Shown piece after piece: positions 1-9,774 of a stretch of 64,000 nucleotides of DNA (position 1 is the first letter of the stretch; each line of letters opens with the position of its first letter). Made by a program: the position numbers and the translations under genes. The notes beneath the pieces are model-generated. The model worked only from the letters and a program-made list of their open reading frames with translations. It made no database searches and was not told where the DNA came from. Source of the DNA: Paenisporosarcina antarctica (GTDB taxonomy: Bacteria > Bacillota > Bacilli > Bacillales_A > Planococcaceae); NCBI RefSeq assembly GCF_004367585.1, contig NZ_CP038015.1, positions 2,672,001 to 2,736,000 of the forward strand. Reading direction: 5' to 3'.

Positions 1-100
1 TTGGACGGCAAACCTGCTGCATCATAACCTAGGAAGTAAAAAGCATTTTGCGGCGGGTGTGCGTCCTTCGCTCGCATTCAACCTTCACGTGCATAGTCTT
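1..100 (+). repeat. Family A repeat A1, hairpin-1-deleted copy, cut by window edge
   Basis: This has the family A left box (GGACGGCA, then GCTGCATCATAACCT) joined directly to the middle box (TTGCGGCGGGTGTGCGTCC). The central palindrome and T-run found in complete copies are missing. The 5' end lies outside the window. Hairpin 2 is not recognisable downstream. Confidence 0.8.
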
Positions 101-130
101 TCGAGTGCTGTCATTGGGACGATTTTTTAA

Positions 131-251
131 GGTGCCACCCATTATGTATTTTGATCTATTTCTGATAAGATCGGGTGATAATTTGCTAAAAAATGATACA
201 CTTCATAATTTTTTATCGAAATTTTTCAATTCAATTGTTACGGGTGGCACC
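131..251. repeat. 10-bp inverted repeat GGTGCCACCC / GGGTGGCACC
   Basis: Exact 10-base complementary arms lie at 131-140 and 242-251 around an AT-rich interior without a credible gene. The same arm pair, closer together, recurs at 42191-42247, so this is a dispersed motif. Its function is unknown. Confidence 0.6.
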
Positions 252-492
252 ACTTAAATTATGAATATTTATAAAATTGAATATTTCGTCATAATTAATT
301 TCAAGAAACCCATTACCTACAGCTTTTATAGAATTCTTTAAGCAATTGTAGTGTATTTTCTGAATAGTTTTTTACACAGGTACCCGATTTTTAAACACAA
401 TTTTACACTGTCTAATAAATTGGGGCTTAACCAGGTACCTGTTTTTCGTAGCTTTTTGAATGGCTGTAATCACAGCACAGGAATGGATTTTA
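252..492. other. AT-rich intergenic stretch, no gene seen
   Basis: This spacer lies downstream of galE. An ACAGGTACC-like word occurs twice (about 376-384 and 440-448). I see no convincing reading frame and no clear T-tailed terminator. Confidence 0.4.
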
Positions 493-1491
493 TCATTCCT
501 TAAAATTCTTCTCAAATCTCCATGCATCCTTACACATAGAAATTATATCTCGTTCAGCTATCCAACCTAATTCTCGTTTTGCTTTCGAAACATCAGCGTA
601 GCATGAAGCAATATCTCCCGGTCTGCGTTCTATATTTTCGTAAGGTATTTCGATTCCATTTGCTTCTTCAAAAGCTTTCACTAATTCCAATACACTGGTT
701 CCTTTACCGGTTCCTAAATTATACTTATGAACACCTTCTGAGTGATTGTTCAATGCAGCAACATGGCCATCTGCTAAATCAAGCACATGAATATAATCGC
801 GAACTCCTGTACCATCGACAGTTAAGTAATCATTTCCAAAGACTTTCAATTCCTTTAATTTACCTTTAGCCACTTGAGTAATATAGGGCATAAGATTATT
901 TGGTGTACCATTGGGTGCTTCACCGATCAATCCACTCTCATGAGCTCCAACAGGATTGAAATATCTTAGGATTGATATAGAAAACTGTGGGTTGGCTTTA
1001 GCAACATCTGTTAAAATGCGCTCGCTCATCGCTTTCGTTTCACCATATGGATTCGTTGTTGGCAAAAGATCCATATTCTCTACAAGCGGTACAGTAGTAT
1101 TGTCACCATATACTGTTGCCGAAGAACTAAATACAAATTTATTTACGCGATATTTAAGGCAAGCTTTGACAATAACCATCGTATTTACTATGTTGTTATA
1201 ATAATATTCTATTGGCTTTTTTACAGATTCACCAACCGCCTTAAGTCCAGCAAAATGAATAACAGCATCAATCTTACAGTTACTAAAAATCACATCAACA
1301 GCTTGTACATCCGTTACATCAATCTCATAGAAAGTTACTTCTTTATCTGTAATTCGCATAATCTTCTCAACCGTCTCACGTTTACTGTTACAGAGATTAT
1401 CAGCAATTAATACTGTATGTCCTGCTTCTAGTAATGCAATGGAGGTGTGAGAACCTATATAGCCAGCTCCGCCGGTTACTAGTATGTTCAT
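493..1491 (-). CDS. galE: UDP-glucose 4-epimerase GalE
   Basis: This cytoplasmic SDR enzyme interconverts UDP-glucose and UDP-galactose (or the N-acetyl forms), supplying galactose-type precursors for the polysaccharide locus it closes. The N-terminus carries the NAD-binding GGAGYIGSH motif, followed by SSSATVYG and the catalytic YGETK tyrosine/lysine pair. The length (332 aa) is normal for the family. I chose the internal ATG at 1491 because AAAGGGAG sits about 9 nt upstream of it; a longer frame reaches 1521 but has no ribosome site. It is the last gene of the minus-strand cluster, about 75 nt after the flippase. Whether the substrate is the plain or the N-acetylated sugar cannot be read from sequence alone. 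Confidence 0.93.
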   Translation of the reverse strand: MNILVTGGAGYIGSHTSIALLEAGHTVLIADNLCNSKRETVEKIMRITDKEVTFYEIDVTDVQAVDVIFSNCKIDAVIHFAGLKAVGESVKKPIEYYYNNIVNTMVIVKACLKYRVNKFVFSSSATVYGDNTTVPLVENMDLLPTTNPYGETKAMSERILTDVAKANPQFSISILRYFNPVGAHESGLIGEAPNGTPNNLMPYITQVAKGKLKELKVFGNDYLTVDGTGVRDYIHVLDLADGHVAALNNHSEGVHKYNLGTGKGTSVLELVKAFEEANGIEIPYENIERRPGDIASCYADVSKAKRELGWIAERDIISMCKDAWRFEKNFKE

Positions 1492-1566
1492 TAGGCTAAC
1501 GCTCCCTTTTAAAATGTTCAATTCTACTTAACCGTTATATCACTATAGTAGCTCCATTTTCCTTAA

Positions 1567-2937
1567 TTACTTTCTGTTTTTTATTAAACCCTTTGCTATA
1601 ATAACTAAATATTTAAATTCTCTTGTCTTAAAAAATAAACCACTGAAAATTACACCTGTCACGCTTATGCATATAAACACCATTAAGAGGAACGAAAGAA
1701 TAGTAGTCTCTTCTATAAATTTAAATATATATTGAATAACCATAATATTCGCCAGTGCTACCATTAAATACTTTAGCCAAACGATATAGTAAGTCAAAAC
1801 ATTCTTCTTTAATCCATATTTGTAAACAATCATTGGGTCAAACCAAACGTTTGTTATAACTCTAGTTATAGTGGTAGCCACCAACACCCCAAAGAGACCA
1901 AAATCATCCACTAAATAAAGTGATAAAGATAAATTGATTACAGCAGAAACAGCTGGCCGATACTTGCCATGTACAAATAATCCCATTGTCGAGCGGAATG
2001 TCCAAATAGAGTTCATCATACCGAATATATACCAGTTCAAAGCGATTATAAATACGATTTCCATTTCTAAAATATAATCATTTCCAATCCACAATTCAAT
2101 AAAAGGATTGAGTAAAGAAACAAGACATACAAATGAAAAACCATATATTATAAAGTTGGAAAATGTTATTACTTTCAACAAAAATTCTTTTCTTTCTACA
2201 CTCTCTTTTGCAACAAAATTCCCTACACTAGCAGTAATGGCATTTATGAATTGTGAAACCACTATTTCTATTGATCCTAATATTAAAGTGTAGTTTGAAA
2301 GCTTTCCTACTGTTGCAATGCCGATGTAAGCGGCTATAATAATATTATCCATACCATGCATAACTGTACTTCCAAGTTTATAAATGACCAGGGCCTTAAC
2401 ATTGGTCCAGATATTTTTCTTTTCTGAAGATTCTAGTCTTTCTTTTTTATATTTTTTCAAGTAAGGATAAAGACGATTCGCTTTGATGGTAATTATCACA
2501 TTTTCAAGTAAAGTACAAAGTATTTGAATGCTTAAATAGAAAATGAAGTCTTGTGTTATCAACAGTATAAGTATTTGGAGAATTGCTCTGAGAATATTAA
2601 TATATAATTTAAATTTTGATAGTATAAATTCTTTTTGATGAGCAGTAATAATTGATCGGTTATACGCAAAAAAATAAGAAACTGCTGTATTTAGTAAAAA
2701 TAATAAATAGATTAAAGTGAAATTTTCAACATTTGGTTGCTCTTTATAGATGTTATTTAATAACGGCAGCAATATTAAACCTAAAGCTATTACAACAAAG
2801 CCGATAATTATATAGACCTTCTTATAAAGATTCATCAATGCTGCAATTTTCCGATGTTCATTATTTGCAACCGGCTTATACATGCTATAAATCATGGCAC
2901 TGCCAAAACCCAATTCAGCTAAGGAAAGCAAAGTCAA
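1567..2937 (-). CDS. Wzx-type polysaccharide flippase, 5' end damaged
   Basis: This is an integral membrane protein of the MATE/Wzx export family that would move the lipid-linked repeat unit across the membrane. It has about a dozen hydrophobic segments and the family signature LAELGFGSAMIYSMYKP near the N-terminus. The only usual start codon is TTG at 2937, with no ribosome site. The frame stays open upstream to 3135 and there encodes residues that look like the true N-terminus (NSRTANSIKNAIFG, then VRTVFIHYLSIEYLGING), but no ATG, GTG or TTG is present. The native start therefore seems lost or replaced by a rare codon. An insertion-sequence remnant lies directly upstream. It may be non-functional or poorly translated. 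Confidence 0.75.
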   Translation of the reverse strand: MTLLSLAELGFGSAMIYSMYKPVANNEHRKIAALMNLYKKVYIIIGFVVIALGLILLPLLNNIYKEQPNVENFTLIYLLFLLNTAVSYFFAYNRSIITAHQKEFILSKFKLYINILRAILQILILLITQDFIFYLSIQILCTLLENVIITIKANRLYPYLKKYKKERLESSEKKNIWTNVKALVIYKLGSTVMHGMDNIIIAAYIGIATVGKLSNYTLILGSIEIVVSQFINAITASVGNFVAKESVERKEFLLKVITFSNFIIYGFSFVCLVSLLNPFIELWIGNDYILEMEIVFIIALNWYIFGMMNSIWTFRSTMGLFVHGKYRPAVSAVINLSLSLYLVDDFGLFGVLVATTITRVITNVWFDPMIVYKYGLKKNVLTYYIVWLKYLMVALANIMVIQYIFKFIEETTILSFLLMVFICISVTGVIFSGLFFKTREFKYLVIIAKGLIKNRK

Positions 2938-3212
2938 AATATTTGTTAAAAGTCCATTAATACCCAGGTATTCAATTGATAAGTAGTGAATGAATACAGT
3001 TCTTACTCCAAAATTTAATAGTACTATTAATATTTGAGAAATTATGCCGAAAATTGCATTTTTTATCGAGTTGGCTGTTCGGCTATTTAAATTTTCTATA
3101 ATAAAACGCCCCGGATCTTTAAATAAACTGGTTAATCACAAAAATACGCTTTCCTATGCGCCTTAGCATCTTTTAAAATTATATCCCTTTTAACTGAATC
3201 AATTTCATAACT

Positions 3213-3230
3213 CTGGAGCCCTTGCGGCTC
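3213..3230. other. Short GC hairpin next to IS remnant
   Basis: GGAGCC, a CTTGC loop and GGCTCT form a small hairpin between the flippase upstream region and the transposase remnant. It could be an old terminator or IS-end structure. There is no clear T-run on either strand. Confidence 0.3.
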
Positions 3231-3374
3231 TAAAGGTAAAATGCCAAGAAAATAGAGCACCTCCCCAAAACCTGTATAATGAGGGTTACGACACACACAT
3301 TAACAGACTGGAGAGTTGCTCTGTGCCTTTTATACGACACGCAAGCCTGTTTGACATGCAAGTTTTGTATAACT

Positions 3375-3980
3375 TGGGACCTAACCACCGGTTCAATTCG
3401 TTTTTATCAGACAATGATAACCATCCGAACCTTGACGTCGTGAAGAAAAAGTCTCGTTTCGGGCCACCGCAAACCCTGCACTTTTCTTTTGCACTCCCCA
3501 TTCGGGTGTACAGGAACAGAAGCCGCAATTCCGAAATCGGAACATCCAGCTGGCTGGCAATCGTTTTTTCGTAGACGGGAAACTTCCACCGTTTCTTTCT
3601 TTTGTTGCACTTGATCGCACGCCTCTACATGGGTGGCATCAATGGAGGCGATTACCCGAGACGCCCCCTTTAGACACGGCCATCAGAAGCGTAAGTTCCT
3701 GGACTATTTCAATTGCATCAGATTCACTGACCAACGTAATCATGCGTGAGTAAGAAGCTTCCGATTGAACCTCATCCGATACTAAAAAGCCGCAGTCCAC
3801 TTTGAAACGCTAATCGTCTTCCAACCGTTTGATCAGGTCTTTGATAAACGGAATCCGTTCAGTGATCAACACATAGGAAAGAACGTGTTCTGGTATGGAA
3901 TCAAATGCCATCTTACCCTTGGGACAAAAAGCCAATAGATCCTGCAATCCCTGTTTCTTCAGGCAATCTCAATAACGGGA
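3375..3980 (-). pseudogene. Transposase remnant, N-terminal half (IS1182/DDE type)
   Basis: Read on the minus strand, broken frames encode transposase-like text: FCPKGKMAFDSIPEHVLSYV, then ERIPFIKDLIKRLE, an in-frame stop, FKVDCGFLVSDEVQSEASYS, then IDATHVEACDQVQQKKE and ASVPVHPNGECKRK. At least one stop and one frameshift are visible. The pattern matches the N-terminal half of a DDE transposase common in Bacillales, IS1182-like as far as I can judge. The central part of the enzyme is missing. The C-terminal half lies immediately adjacent on the opposite strand, so the gene was split and inverted. Confidence 0.7.
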
Positions 3981-4410
3981 AGGCCGCCATTCTGCTGCTC
4001 AAAAGGGTACAGGAACGGCTGGCTTCCCTCAAGATTGGCTACGCCACGATGGGACGCCAGTTACGACTATTGGCGATTTATTAACAAATCTATCGCATCG
4101 ATTCGCATTCGATCATTGCCTACAATAAGAAGAACGAACCGGAACCGATTGGATTTGACTGCTATTTTAGCCGACTCGTGTACGGGAATATAGCTATCGG
4201 TAACGACGACAGCCGTTGAACGGGTCAATGCCTATTTGAAGGGATATTTCCTCTTAAATTTGATTTACCATCGCACTGAGAAGAAAGCCAAATTGCATGT
4301 TAATTTGGTTCAATTGGCGTACAATGCTTCCAAATAAACCATCGACCTCCTAAAATCGCTCCAAGCAATCGCAGCCTAACCAACCAGTTCATTCGTTATT
4401 TTAAGCAATA
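3981..4410 (+). pseudogene. Transposase remnant, C-terminal half, inverted
   Basis: The plus strand encodes decayed text NGKAAILLLKRVQERLASLK, IGYATMGRQ, a stop, then DSHSIIAYNKKNEPEPIGFD, and after frameshifts AVERVNAYLKGYF, YHRTEKKAKLHVNLVQLAYN. This is the C-terminal half of the same kind of transposase whose N-terminal half faces the other way just to the left. Several stops and shifts make it clearly non-functional. The sequence interrupts the spacing between the pyruvyl transferase and the flippase and may make the operon polar. Confidence 0.7.
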
Positions 4411-4497
4411 ATCGTTTTTCGGCTCATCGATAATTTTTTAAAAGTGCGTATTATGAAATTGATTTCCGAGTGCTAATTAAAGAATTATTGGATTTTT

Positions 4498-5466
4498 TTA
4501 GAGAAATTGCGCTCTCCATTTCTTAATTTCCTCTAAAGGCATCTTAATATTTGTAGTTATAGAACTATTAATTAATTTTGGTAATTGTTCTATATTATCT
4601 TTCTCGATACAATTCAAATTATTTCTTTCATTTATTCCTCTTGCTCTTTCATCTATAGCAATAATTATTGCCCTTTTTCTATGTCGCATTGCATATACTC
4701 CAGCATGTAATCTAGTCCCGATATATTCAATATCCTCTAATTCTAATACATCTTTAAAATCTTTCACTGTAGGATTAATAATTGAAATTTCATTAATATT
4801 ATTGAAATTTTGGAGATATTCGAAATCTTCATGGCCTTGAACCCAATAGTAAACCTTAGAATAGTTTTTTATTAAAATATCAATTAACTTTTGATCTCGG
4901 TCATCTTTATTTTTTGAAGCTGTTAAGGTAAAAACTACTTGTGTCGCCTTTTTTGAAGGAATCATCCTACAAAATTCTGGTGTTAACGCCCACATTGTGA
5001 CACAACCAGTATTAATTGCTTTAATTCCTAAAGATTCTAAAAAGTTTTTACTTCTTTCATCACGTACACTATGAAAATAATCCCTATTTAATAATTTCTT
5101 ATATAAACTAGTAGTATAACCATTAGTTTTTTCTCCTGCACCTTTTCCGACACCCACTAAGATGCAATCTTTAACACCTTTATAATTAAATATATTTAAA
5201 TTCCACTGCGGAAAATGTGTAAGCATATTTGGAACTAATAAATTCGACCCCCCCACAAATTTGTATTTGCTATTTTTATAAACGTTCACACGTCTGGAAT
5301 TTCTCCAGACTTGATACGAATGAAAAGGAGATAAATGAGTGGGTACATTTAGTGCAAAATTGCCTTTTGTAATAAATTCAAGTTCACTTTGAACACAGTT
5401 CATTATTATTTCATCCCCTTTATTCAAGGAAGAAACAGATGTGTCGAGTAATAATATATTTTCCAT
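4498..5466 (-). CDS. Polysaccharide pyruvyl transferase family protein
   Basis: Members of this family transfer pyruvate from phosphoenolpyruvate to a sugar, making an acidic ketal on exopolysaccharide (compare EpsI/EpsO and CsaB). The N-terminus MENILLLDTS..NKGDEIIM and the C-terminal IEYIGTRLHAGVYAMRHRKR are typical, the latter containing the conserved histidine region. The length (322 aa) is normal. ATG 5466 is preferred over the upstream GTG at 5478 because AAGGGGTG lies 9 nt before the ATG and overlaps the GTG. It is followed by the rearranged transposase remnant and preceded by the GT32-like gene. The acceptor sugar is unknown. Confidence 0.85.
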   Translation of the reverse strand: MENILLLDTSVSSLNKGDEIIMNCVQSELEFITKGNFALNVPTHLSPFHSYQVWRNSRRVNVYKNSKYKFVGGSNLLVPNMLTHFPQWNLNIFNYKGVKDCILVGVGKGAGEKTNGYTTSLYKKLLNRDYFHSVRDERSKNFLESLGIKAINTGCVTMWALTPEFCRMIPSKKATQVVFTLTASKNKDDRDQKLIDILIKNYSKVYYWVQGHEDFEYLQNFNNINEISIINPTVKDFKDVLELEDIEYIGTRLHAGVYAMRHRKRAIIIAIDERARGINERNNLNCIEKDNIEQLPKLINSSITTNIKMPLEEIKKWRAQFL

Positions 5467-5572
5467 GTTGATAAACACCCCTTAATATAAAAGTTTTATT
5501 ACATATAAATTTCAATTCAAATATCCTAACACAATGTCCTTCTTAAGGATATGAACATAGAATTTGAGATAA

Positions 5573-6307
5573 TCATTTTGCAGAGAGTTTTTCACGAATA
5601 TTATTCATACTCTTTCTCCCAATAACTGTTACTATTAATCTTTTTAATAACTTTTTTGCACGAATTTGCCTAGGCATCCAGCTAACATGAAAATGATGAA
5701 TACAATAACTGTTCTCGGTAGTATCTTTTATACAATTAATATAATCATATGGAGAAAAGTAGTCTTTTGGATAAACTACAATTTCATCTTTTAATACTTG
5801 AAATTCCCCATTTCTAACTAAACCTCTCGCCTGTAGTATGAAAGCAAATCTTTGAACATTGGTTTTCATATTAAGGATCCCATTCGATAGAAAACTTTCA
5901 TTCTTATATTCCAGAATAAACTCCTCAATCAATGGATGAAATGGGATACATGCCATAAAACTAGTAGCAACATAATTGCCTTCTTCAAACCCCAAAAGAC
6001 ATTTATTATTTAATAAATCATCAAAAGGTTTAAAAACTTCCACATCTGTGTCCATGTAAATTCCACCATATTGCTGAAGAACTTTGAGTCTTGCTACATC
6101 ACTAACGAAGGCAAACTTTTTTTCATTATAAGCTTGTTCAACGTATAGGCTCTTGTGAACATCAAAATTTTGCTCGTTCCATTCAATAATTTGATAGTCA
6201 CTAAGATGTTTCTCCCAACTTTTAATGCACTTTTCTACTTTGGAAGGCTTTTCTTTATTTCCAAACCAGCAATAGTGGATAATTTTAGGTATATTAAATT
6301 TATCCAT
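5573..6307 (-). CDS. GT32-type glycosyltransferase (DXD sugar transferase)
   Basis: This is a probable cytoplasmic glycosyltransferase adding one sugar to the lipid-linked repeat unit. IPKIIHYCWFG near the N-terminus, VSDVARLKVLQQYGGIYMD and the metal-binding TDVEV segment are hallmarks of the Gly_transf_sug (GT32) family. The length of 244 aa is normal. ATG 6307 is chosen because GGAGG precedes it by 6 nt; the upstream ATG 6313 abuts that site. The start overlaps the end of the upstream GT4 gene by 8 nt, so the two are probably translationally coupled. The donor sugar cannot be inferred. Confidence 0.85.
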   Translation of the reverse strand: MDKFNIPKIIHYCWFGNKEKPSKVEKCIKSWEKHLSDYQIIEWNEQNFDVHKSLYVEQAYNEKKFAFVSDVARLKVLQQYGGIYMDTDVEVFKPFDDLLNNKCLLGFEEGNYVATSFMACIPFHPLIEEFILEYKNESFLSNGILNMKTNVQRFAFILQARGLVRNGEFQVLKDEIVVYPKDYFSPYDYINCIKDTTENSYCIHHFHVSWMPRQIRAKKLLKRLIVTVIGRKSMNNIREKLSAK

Positions 6308-7517
6308 AAACATCCTCCATTAATTTATACAATTTTTCAACTTCTCTTTCATTGTCATAATTTGTATTAGAGCAATTATTAATAAACATCTCTTGCTTAA
6401 AAGGATCATTAATTAATCTAATTATTCCTTTAGCACACTCATTATTTTCCAAAGGAACAATAATTCCATCAAAACCATCTCTTAATTGACTTTTTGAAGT
6501 CGGAAAGTTTGTTATTAGTACAGGTTTATTAAGCATTTGTGCTTCTCGTACTGTAACTGCTTTCCCCTCATAACGAGATGGTTGAATATAAATATCACAA
6601 GCTTTTATATATGGATATGGATTAACCTTCTTACCAAGAATAATAACATTGTTCTCCATTCCTAATTCATGTATCTTTGCTCTAATCTTTTTTTCGTCAG
6701 GTCCAAATCCAATTATGTACCACTTGATATTAAATCCTTGATTAATAATTATTTTACAAATCAATGGTATATTATCAAAATTTTTCGCAGTTGTAAATCT
6801 TCCTATTGACAGAATATTCACAACGTTTTGGAACTTTGGCATTTCAGGGTCTACGTTATTTAAAATGGCCTGACTTTGGACAATATTAGATGATAATATA
6901 TTCTCTATTAATACTATTTTATTTTTAATAGATGGAAATTTACCAAGAAATCCCTCAGTGACCATGTCTGATATTGAGATAACATTATCATATACAGACC
7001 ACATTTTTTTCTGACTTTCGACATCTATCTCTAAAGATGAGTAATCAGTATGAATCCAAGCTATTTTTTTTTTTGCTTCAACTTTCTCGGCTACAAAATA
7101 GTGTGGGGTTAAAAAGCTAATCGCAAGATCATATTTTTCATTAGAAATTTTAGGCATAAATCTTTTTGTATACTTGTGGCTATATTCTAATGCTATATCA
7201 TCTTCCTTTTGAGTGGTTATTTGATTATTTTTTTTGTATTGTATCGCCTTTTTTTTTCCAATATAACGACCAATTGCAATAGCAAGTAAACCTTTTTTAA
7301 GTGTTCTAATGATTGGGACTGCTAATGAAGAGTATTCTCTTTTCTGTGGTAATAGGTTTACTTCTTTAGGAAGCAAATTCATGAACTCTCCTTCATGTCG
7401 AAGTAAAAACAAATCAACTCTGTTTTCTTTATAAGAAATGCTATTGAGTAAACCCAGTAAAGCCCTTTCTGCGCCACCTATTTCCAAACAATGTGATATA
7501 ATTAATATTTTTTTCAT
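6300..7517 (-). CDS. GT4-family glycosyltransferase
   Basis: This is a GT-B-fold retaining glycosyltransferase of 405 aa. The N-terminal SHCLEIGGAERALLGLL is the acceptor-side glycine motif. The C-terminal half carries SIGRFTTAKNFDNI, IIGFGPDEKKI and the donor-binding PSRYEGKAVTVREAQMLNKP (family E-X7-E region). It probably adds a sugar to the growing repeat unit at the inner membrane face. It sits between the Wzy-like polymerase and the GT32-like gene, overlapping the latter. Only a weak ribosome site (AGG) precedes its ATG. Confidence 0.88.
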   Translation of the reverse strand: MKKILIISHCLEIGGAERALLGLLNSISYKENRVDLFLLRHEGEFMNLLPKEVNLLPQKREYSSLAVPIIRTLKKGLLAIAIGRYIGKKKAIQYKKNNQITTQKEDDIALEYSHKYTKRFMPKISNEKYDLAISFLTPHYFVAEKVEAKKKIAWIHTDYSSLEIDVESQKKMWSVYDNVISISDMVTEGFLGKFPSIKNKIVLIENILSSNIVQSQAILNNVDPEMPKFQNVVNILSIGRFTTAKNFDNIPLICKIIINQGFNIKWYIIGFGPDEKKIRAKIHELGMENNVIILGKKVNPYPYIKACDIYIQPSRYEGKAVTVREAQMLNKPVLITNFPTSKSQLRDGFDGIIVPLENNECAKGIIRLINDPFKQEMFINNCSNTNYDNEREVEKLYKLMEDVYG

Positions 7518-7568
7518 ATTAAAACCTACTTAGCATAATTTATTATCCAAAAGTGTATAATATCTAGT

Positions 7569-8708
7569 TTATATATTTAACCATGAGAATATTGATTTAT
7601 AAGAAAAATCCACGTTAATGAATGTTCCGTAAAAAAAATAGATAAAATAAAGTGTGAAGAATAAATAATATATCATAATCTTTTGTTTCCTAGGTATACA
7701 GTTAACCAAAATCCACGGCAAAGCTATTAGTGACATTGGTGAAAAAAAAGCACCCGCTCTACTAAATAAAATTGCTCCACCAAAAAATGATAAAACCATA
7801 AACAAGAAACTTACAACTGATGCATTGATACATAACTTAATAAAATGATTCCCATGCTCATTAATATTTCTTTTATAAATAAATGACAAGAAAACCGGCA
7901 CACCATATACCAATACTCTAAATATACTCACACTTTCTTCAAAGCTACTTTCCGAGTAATCCTTTATGTTGCCCGTTAAAACCATTAATACATTTATAAA
8001 ACTCTCAAATAACGAACCAATTACGAATACTGTTATAATCATAAAAAATGTTTTGACTGTCCAAACATCTTTGCTAATTATCAAAGGAATCAGCAAATAT
8101 AAAAGAGCAAAAGGATGGAATAAAGAGGCAAGCAATACTAGCAAAAAAAACTTAACCCACTTCTTTTCACTAGCAAAATAAACTGCCCATATACCAATTG
8201 ATATTGCTAGTATTTGCTTAATTGCTGCCATACCAAGTAAAAATAATCCCAATGTTATAAATAAAAATATTGACATTCCGAATTTAGGAGAAAACCTCCA
8301 ATAAAAGTATACAAATGACATTATATAAAGTACTGAAGAAATTGCAATAAAGATTTGAGGATCTGTGGAAATATAAGATTTAATTAATGTTTGATATATC
8401 CAAAATGCAGGGTTATTTGATATTTCTAAATAAGACGGATCTAATGAGAACAAAGATGTGGGTACTTCTAGAGTATACCTTCTAATATATACAAATGTAT
8501 CGTTATAGCTTATTCTTGAACCAGCAAATATCGATAGTAGGATAATAATAATCATTAGCAAAAATTGGTTTATAAATAAATGATTACCCATTTTTATTTT
8601 AGGGGAAATAACATCAACAGAATTAGACTTGAAAATCTTATTTTCATTAAAAGTGGTAATCAATGAAATTAAAAAAACTCCCCATAATAATAATATATAT
8701 GAAATCAA
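7569..8708 (-). CDS. EpsG-family O-antigen/EPS polymerase (Wzy-like)
   Basis: This 379-aa multi-pass membrane protein has about ten hydrophobic segments. The segment GSRISYNDTFVYIRRY after the first membrane spans resembles the EpsG/Wzy family extracytoplasmic motif (YxND/GxxYxxY-like). It would join exported repeat units into polymer. The start is TTG at 8708 with GGAGTG about 8 nt upstream; no ATG fits better. It lies between a GT2 gene and a GT4 gene. Sequence is poorly conserved in this family, so the call rests on topology, motif and context. Confidence 0.75.
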   Translation of the reverse strand: MISYILLLWGVFLISLITTFNENKIFKSNSVDVISPKIKMGNHLFINQFLLMIIIILLSIFAGSRISYNDTFVYIRRYTLEVPTSLFSLDPSYLEISNNPAFWIYQTLIKSYISTDPQIFIAISSVLYIMSFVYFYWRFSPKFGMSIFLFITLGLFLLGMAAIKQILAISIGIWAVYFASEKKWVKFFLLVLLASLFHPFALLYLLIPLIISKDVWTVKTFFMIITVFVIGSLFESFINVLMVLTGNIKDYSESSFEESVSIFRVLVYGVPVFLSFIYKRNINEHGNHFIKLCINASVVSFLFMVLSFFGGAILFSRAGAFFSPMSLIALPWILVNCIPRKQKIMIYYLFFTLYFIYFFYGTFINVDFSYKSIFSWLNI

Positions 8709-8770
8709 ACCTTATACACTCCTATTTCCCTTAATTTCTATTTTGCATATATTATAACCTCTCGCATAAA

Positions 8771-9670
8771 TCATTTCAATGAGGAGTTCAGTCTTTTCCT
8801 TTTAGTGCTCATTAAGTTTAGATACATAATAACCCCTATTGGAATTGCTAAAATTGTCATTACCTTCTTAGGAGACTCTTTTATAAAAGCATTATTTCTA
8901 ATCATAATACTTCCCATTACATATTGTGATGCTGAAATAAATTTGCGGTGAAATGGAGACTCCATAATCATGGAAACTTTTCTTAACTCCAAAAAGCCTC
9001 TCGGGTTTTTTTTATATGAATCAATAATGTTATTTGAAGAACCGTCATCCAAATATTCTACATAACATAATACTTTATTAATTATTAATAAATCTTTCTT
9101 ATTATCTATTAAAAAATATTTCCAAGAAAGGGGTGTAAGTTTTTCTTCTACAAATACAGGATACGGTGGATAACTCTTAAAAACCTCTGTTCTATATATA
9201 AATTTCTTGTCACCAGAGAAACTCCGATGTATATTTCTAAACTTTTCTTCTTTTAAATTCGGAGGGAATGATTTCCCTACAATGTTTCCATTTATAAAAG
9301 CATCAAGTCCAACCATACCAGCGTAACAATTTCCCCCGAATTTATGCCAGTGTTCTAAAATAATTTCTACTGCGTTATCTGCCAAATAATCATCAGAATC
9401 TACACACATTGTTAACTCTGTATTTGCATGTTCATACGCCAAATTATGTGCAGTATGCATGCCGCCATTTATTTTATAAATATATTTTATTTCAAAATCA
9501 ATACATTCATTAGTCCATCTGTCCACAATATTTTGTGTTTCATCTATTGATCCATCATCAATGATTAGCCAAATAAAATTTTTATTTGTTTGTCTTTTTA
9601 AACTTTCATAACATTTATGTAAAGTATGTGCTCTGTTATATGTTGGCGTAAAAACGGTAATAATTGGCAT
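8771..9670 (-). CDS. GT2-family glycosyltransferase
   Basis: This 299-aa GT-A enzyme begins ITVFTPTYNRAHTLHKCYES, with the nucleotide-binding WLIIDDGSIDETQ, the GGMHTAHN segment and the MCVDSDDY motif that binds metal and sugar nucleotide. It probably transfers one sugar of the repeat unit. The C-terminal hydrophobic stretch (IPIGVIMYLNLMS) may touch the membrane. About 100 nt of AT-rich sequence separate it from the acyltransferase gene upstream. The donor is unknown. Confidence 0.88.
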   Translation of the reverse strand: MPIITVFTPTYNRAHTLHKCYESLKRQTNKNFIWLIIDDGSIDETQNIVDRWTNECIDFEIKYIYKINGGMHTAHNLAYEHANTELTMCVDSDDYLADNAVEIILEHWHKFGGNCYAGMVGLDAFINGNIVGKSFPPNLKEEKFRNIHRSFSGDKKFIYRTEVFKSYPPYPVFVEEKLTPLSWKYFLIDNKKDLLIINKVLCYVEYLDDGSSNNIIDSYKKNPRGFLELRKVSMIMESPFHRKFISASQYVMGSIMIRNNAFIKESPKKVMTILAIPIGVIMYLNLMSTKRKRLNSSLK

Positions 9671-9774
9671 AATATTTCCTTTCCTGTAAATTATAAAAGA
9701 TATTTTTCTAACTCTTTACCTTTAAATACAAACTAATTTTATTGAAGAGAAAATATATTATCAAATTCAATCGT

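Noticed and set aside
579..869. Antisense ORFs inside galE, the nuclease gene and other genes
   Set aside because: All lie opposite well-supported genes, lack ribosome sites and show no domain.
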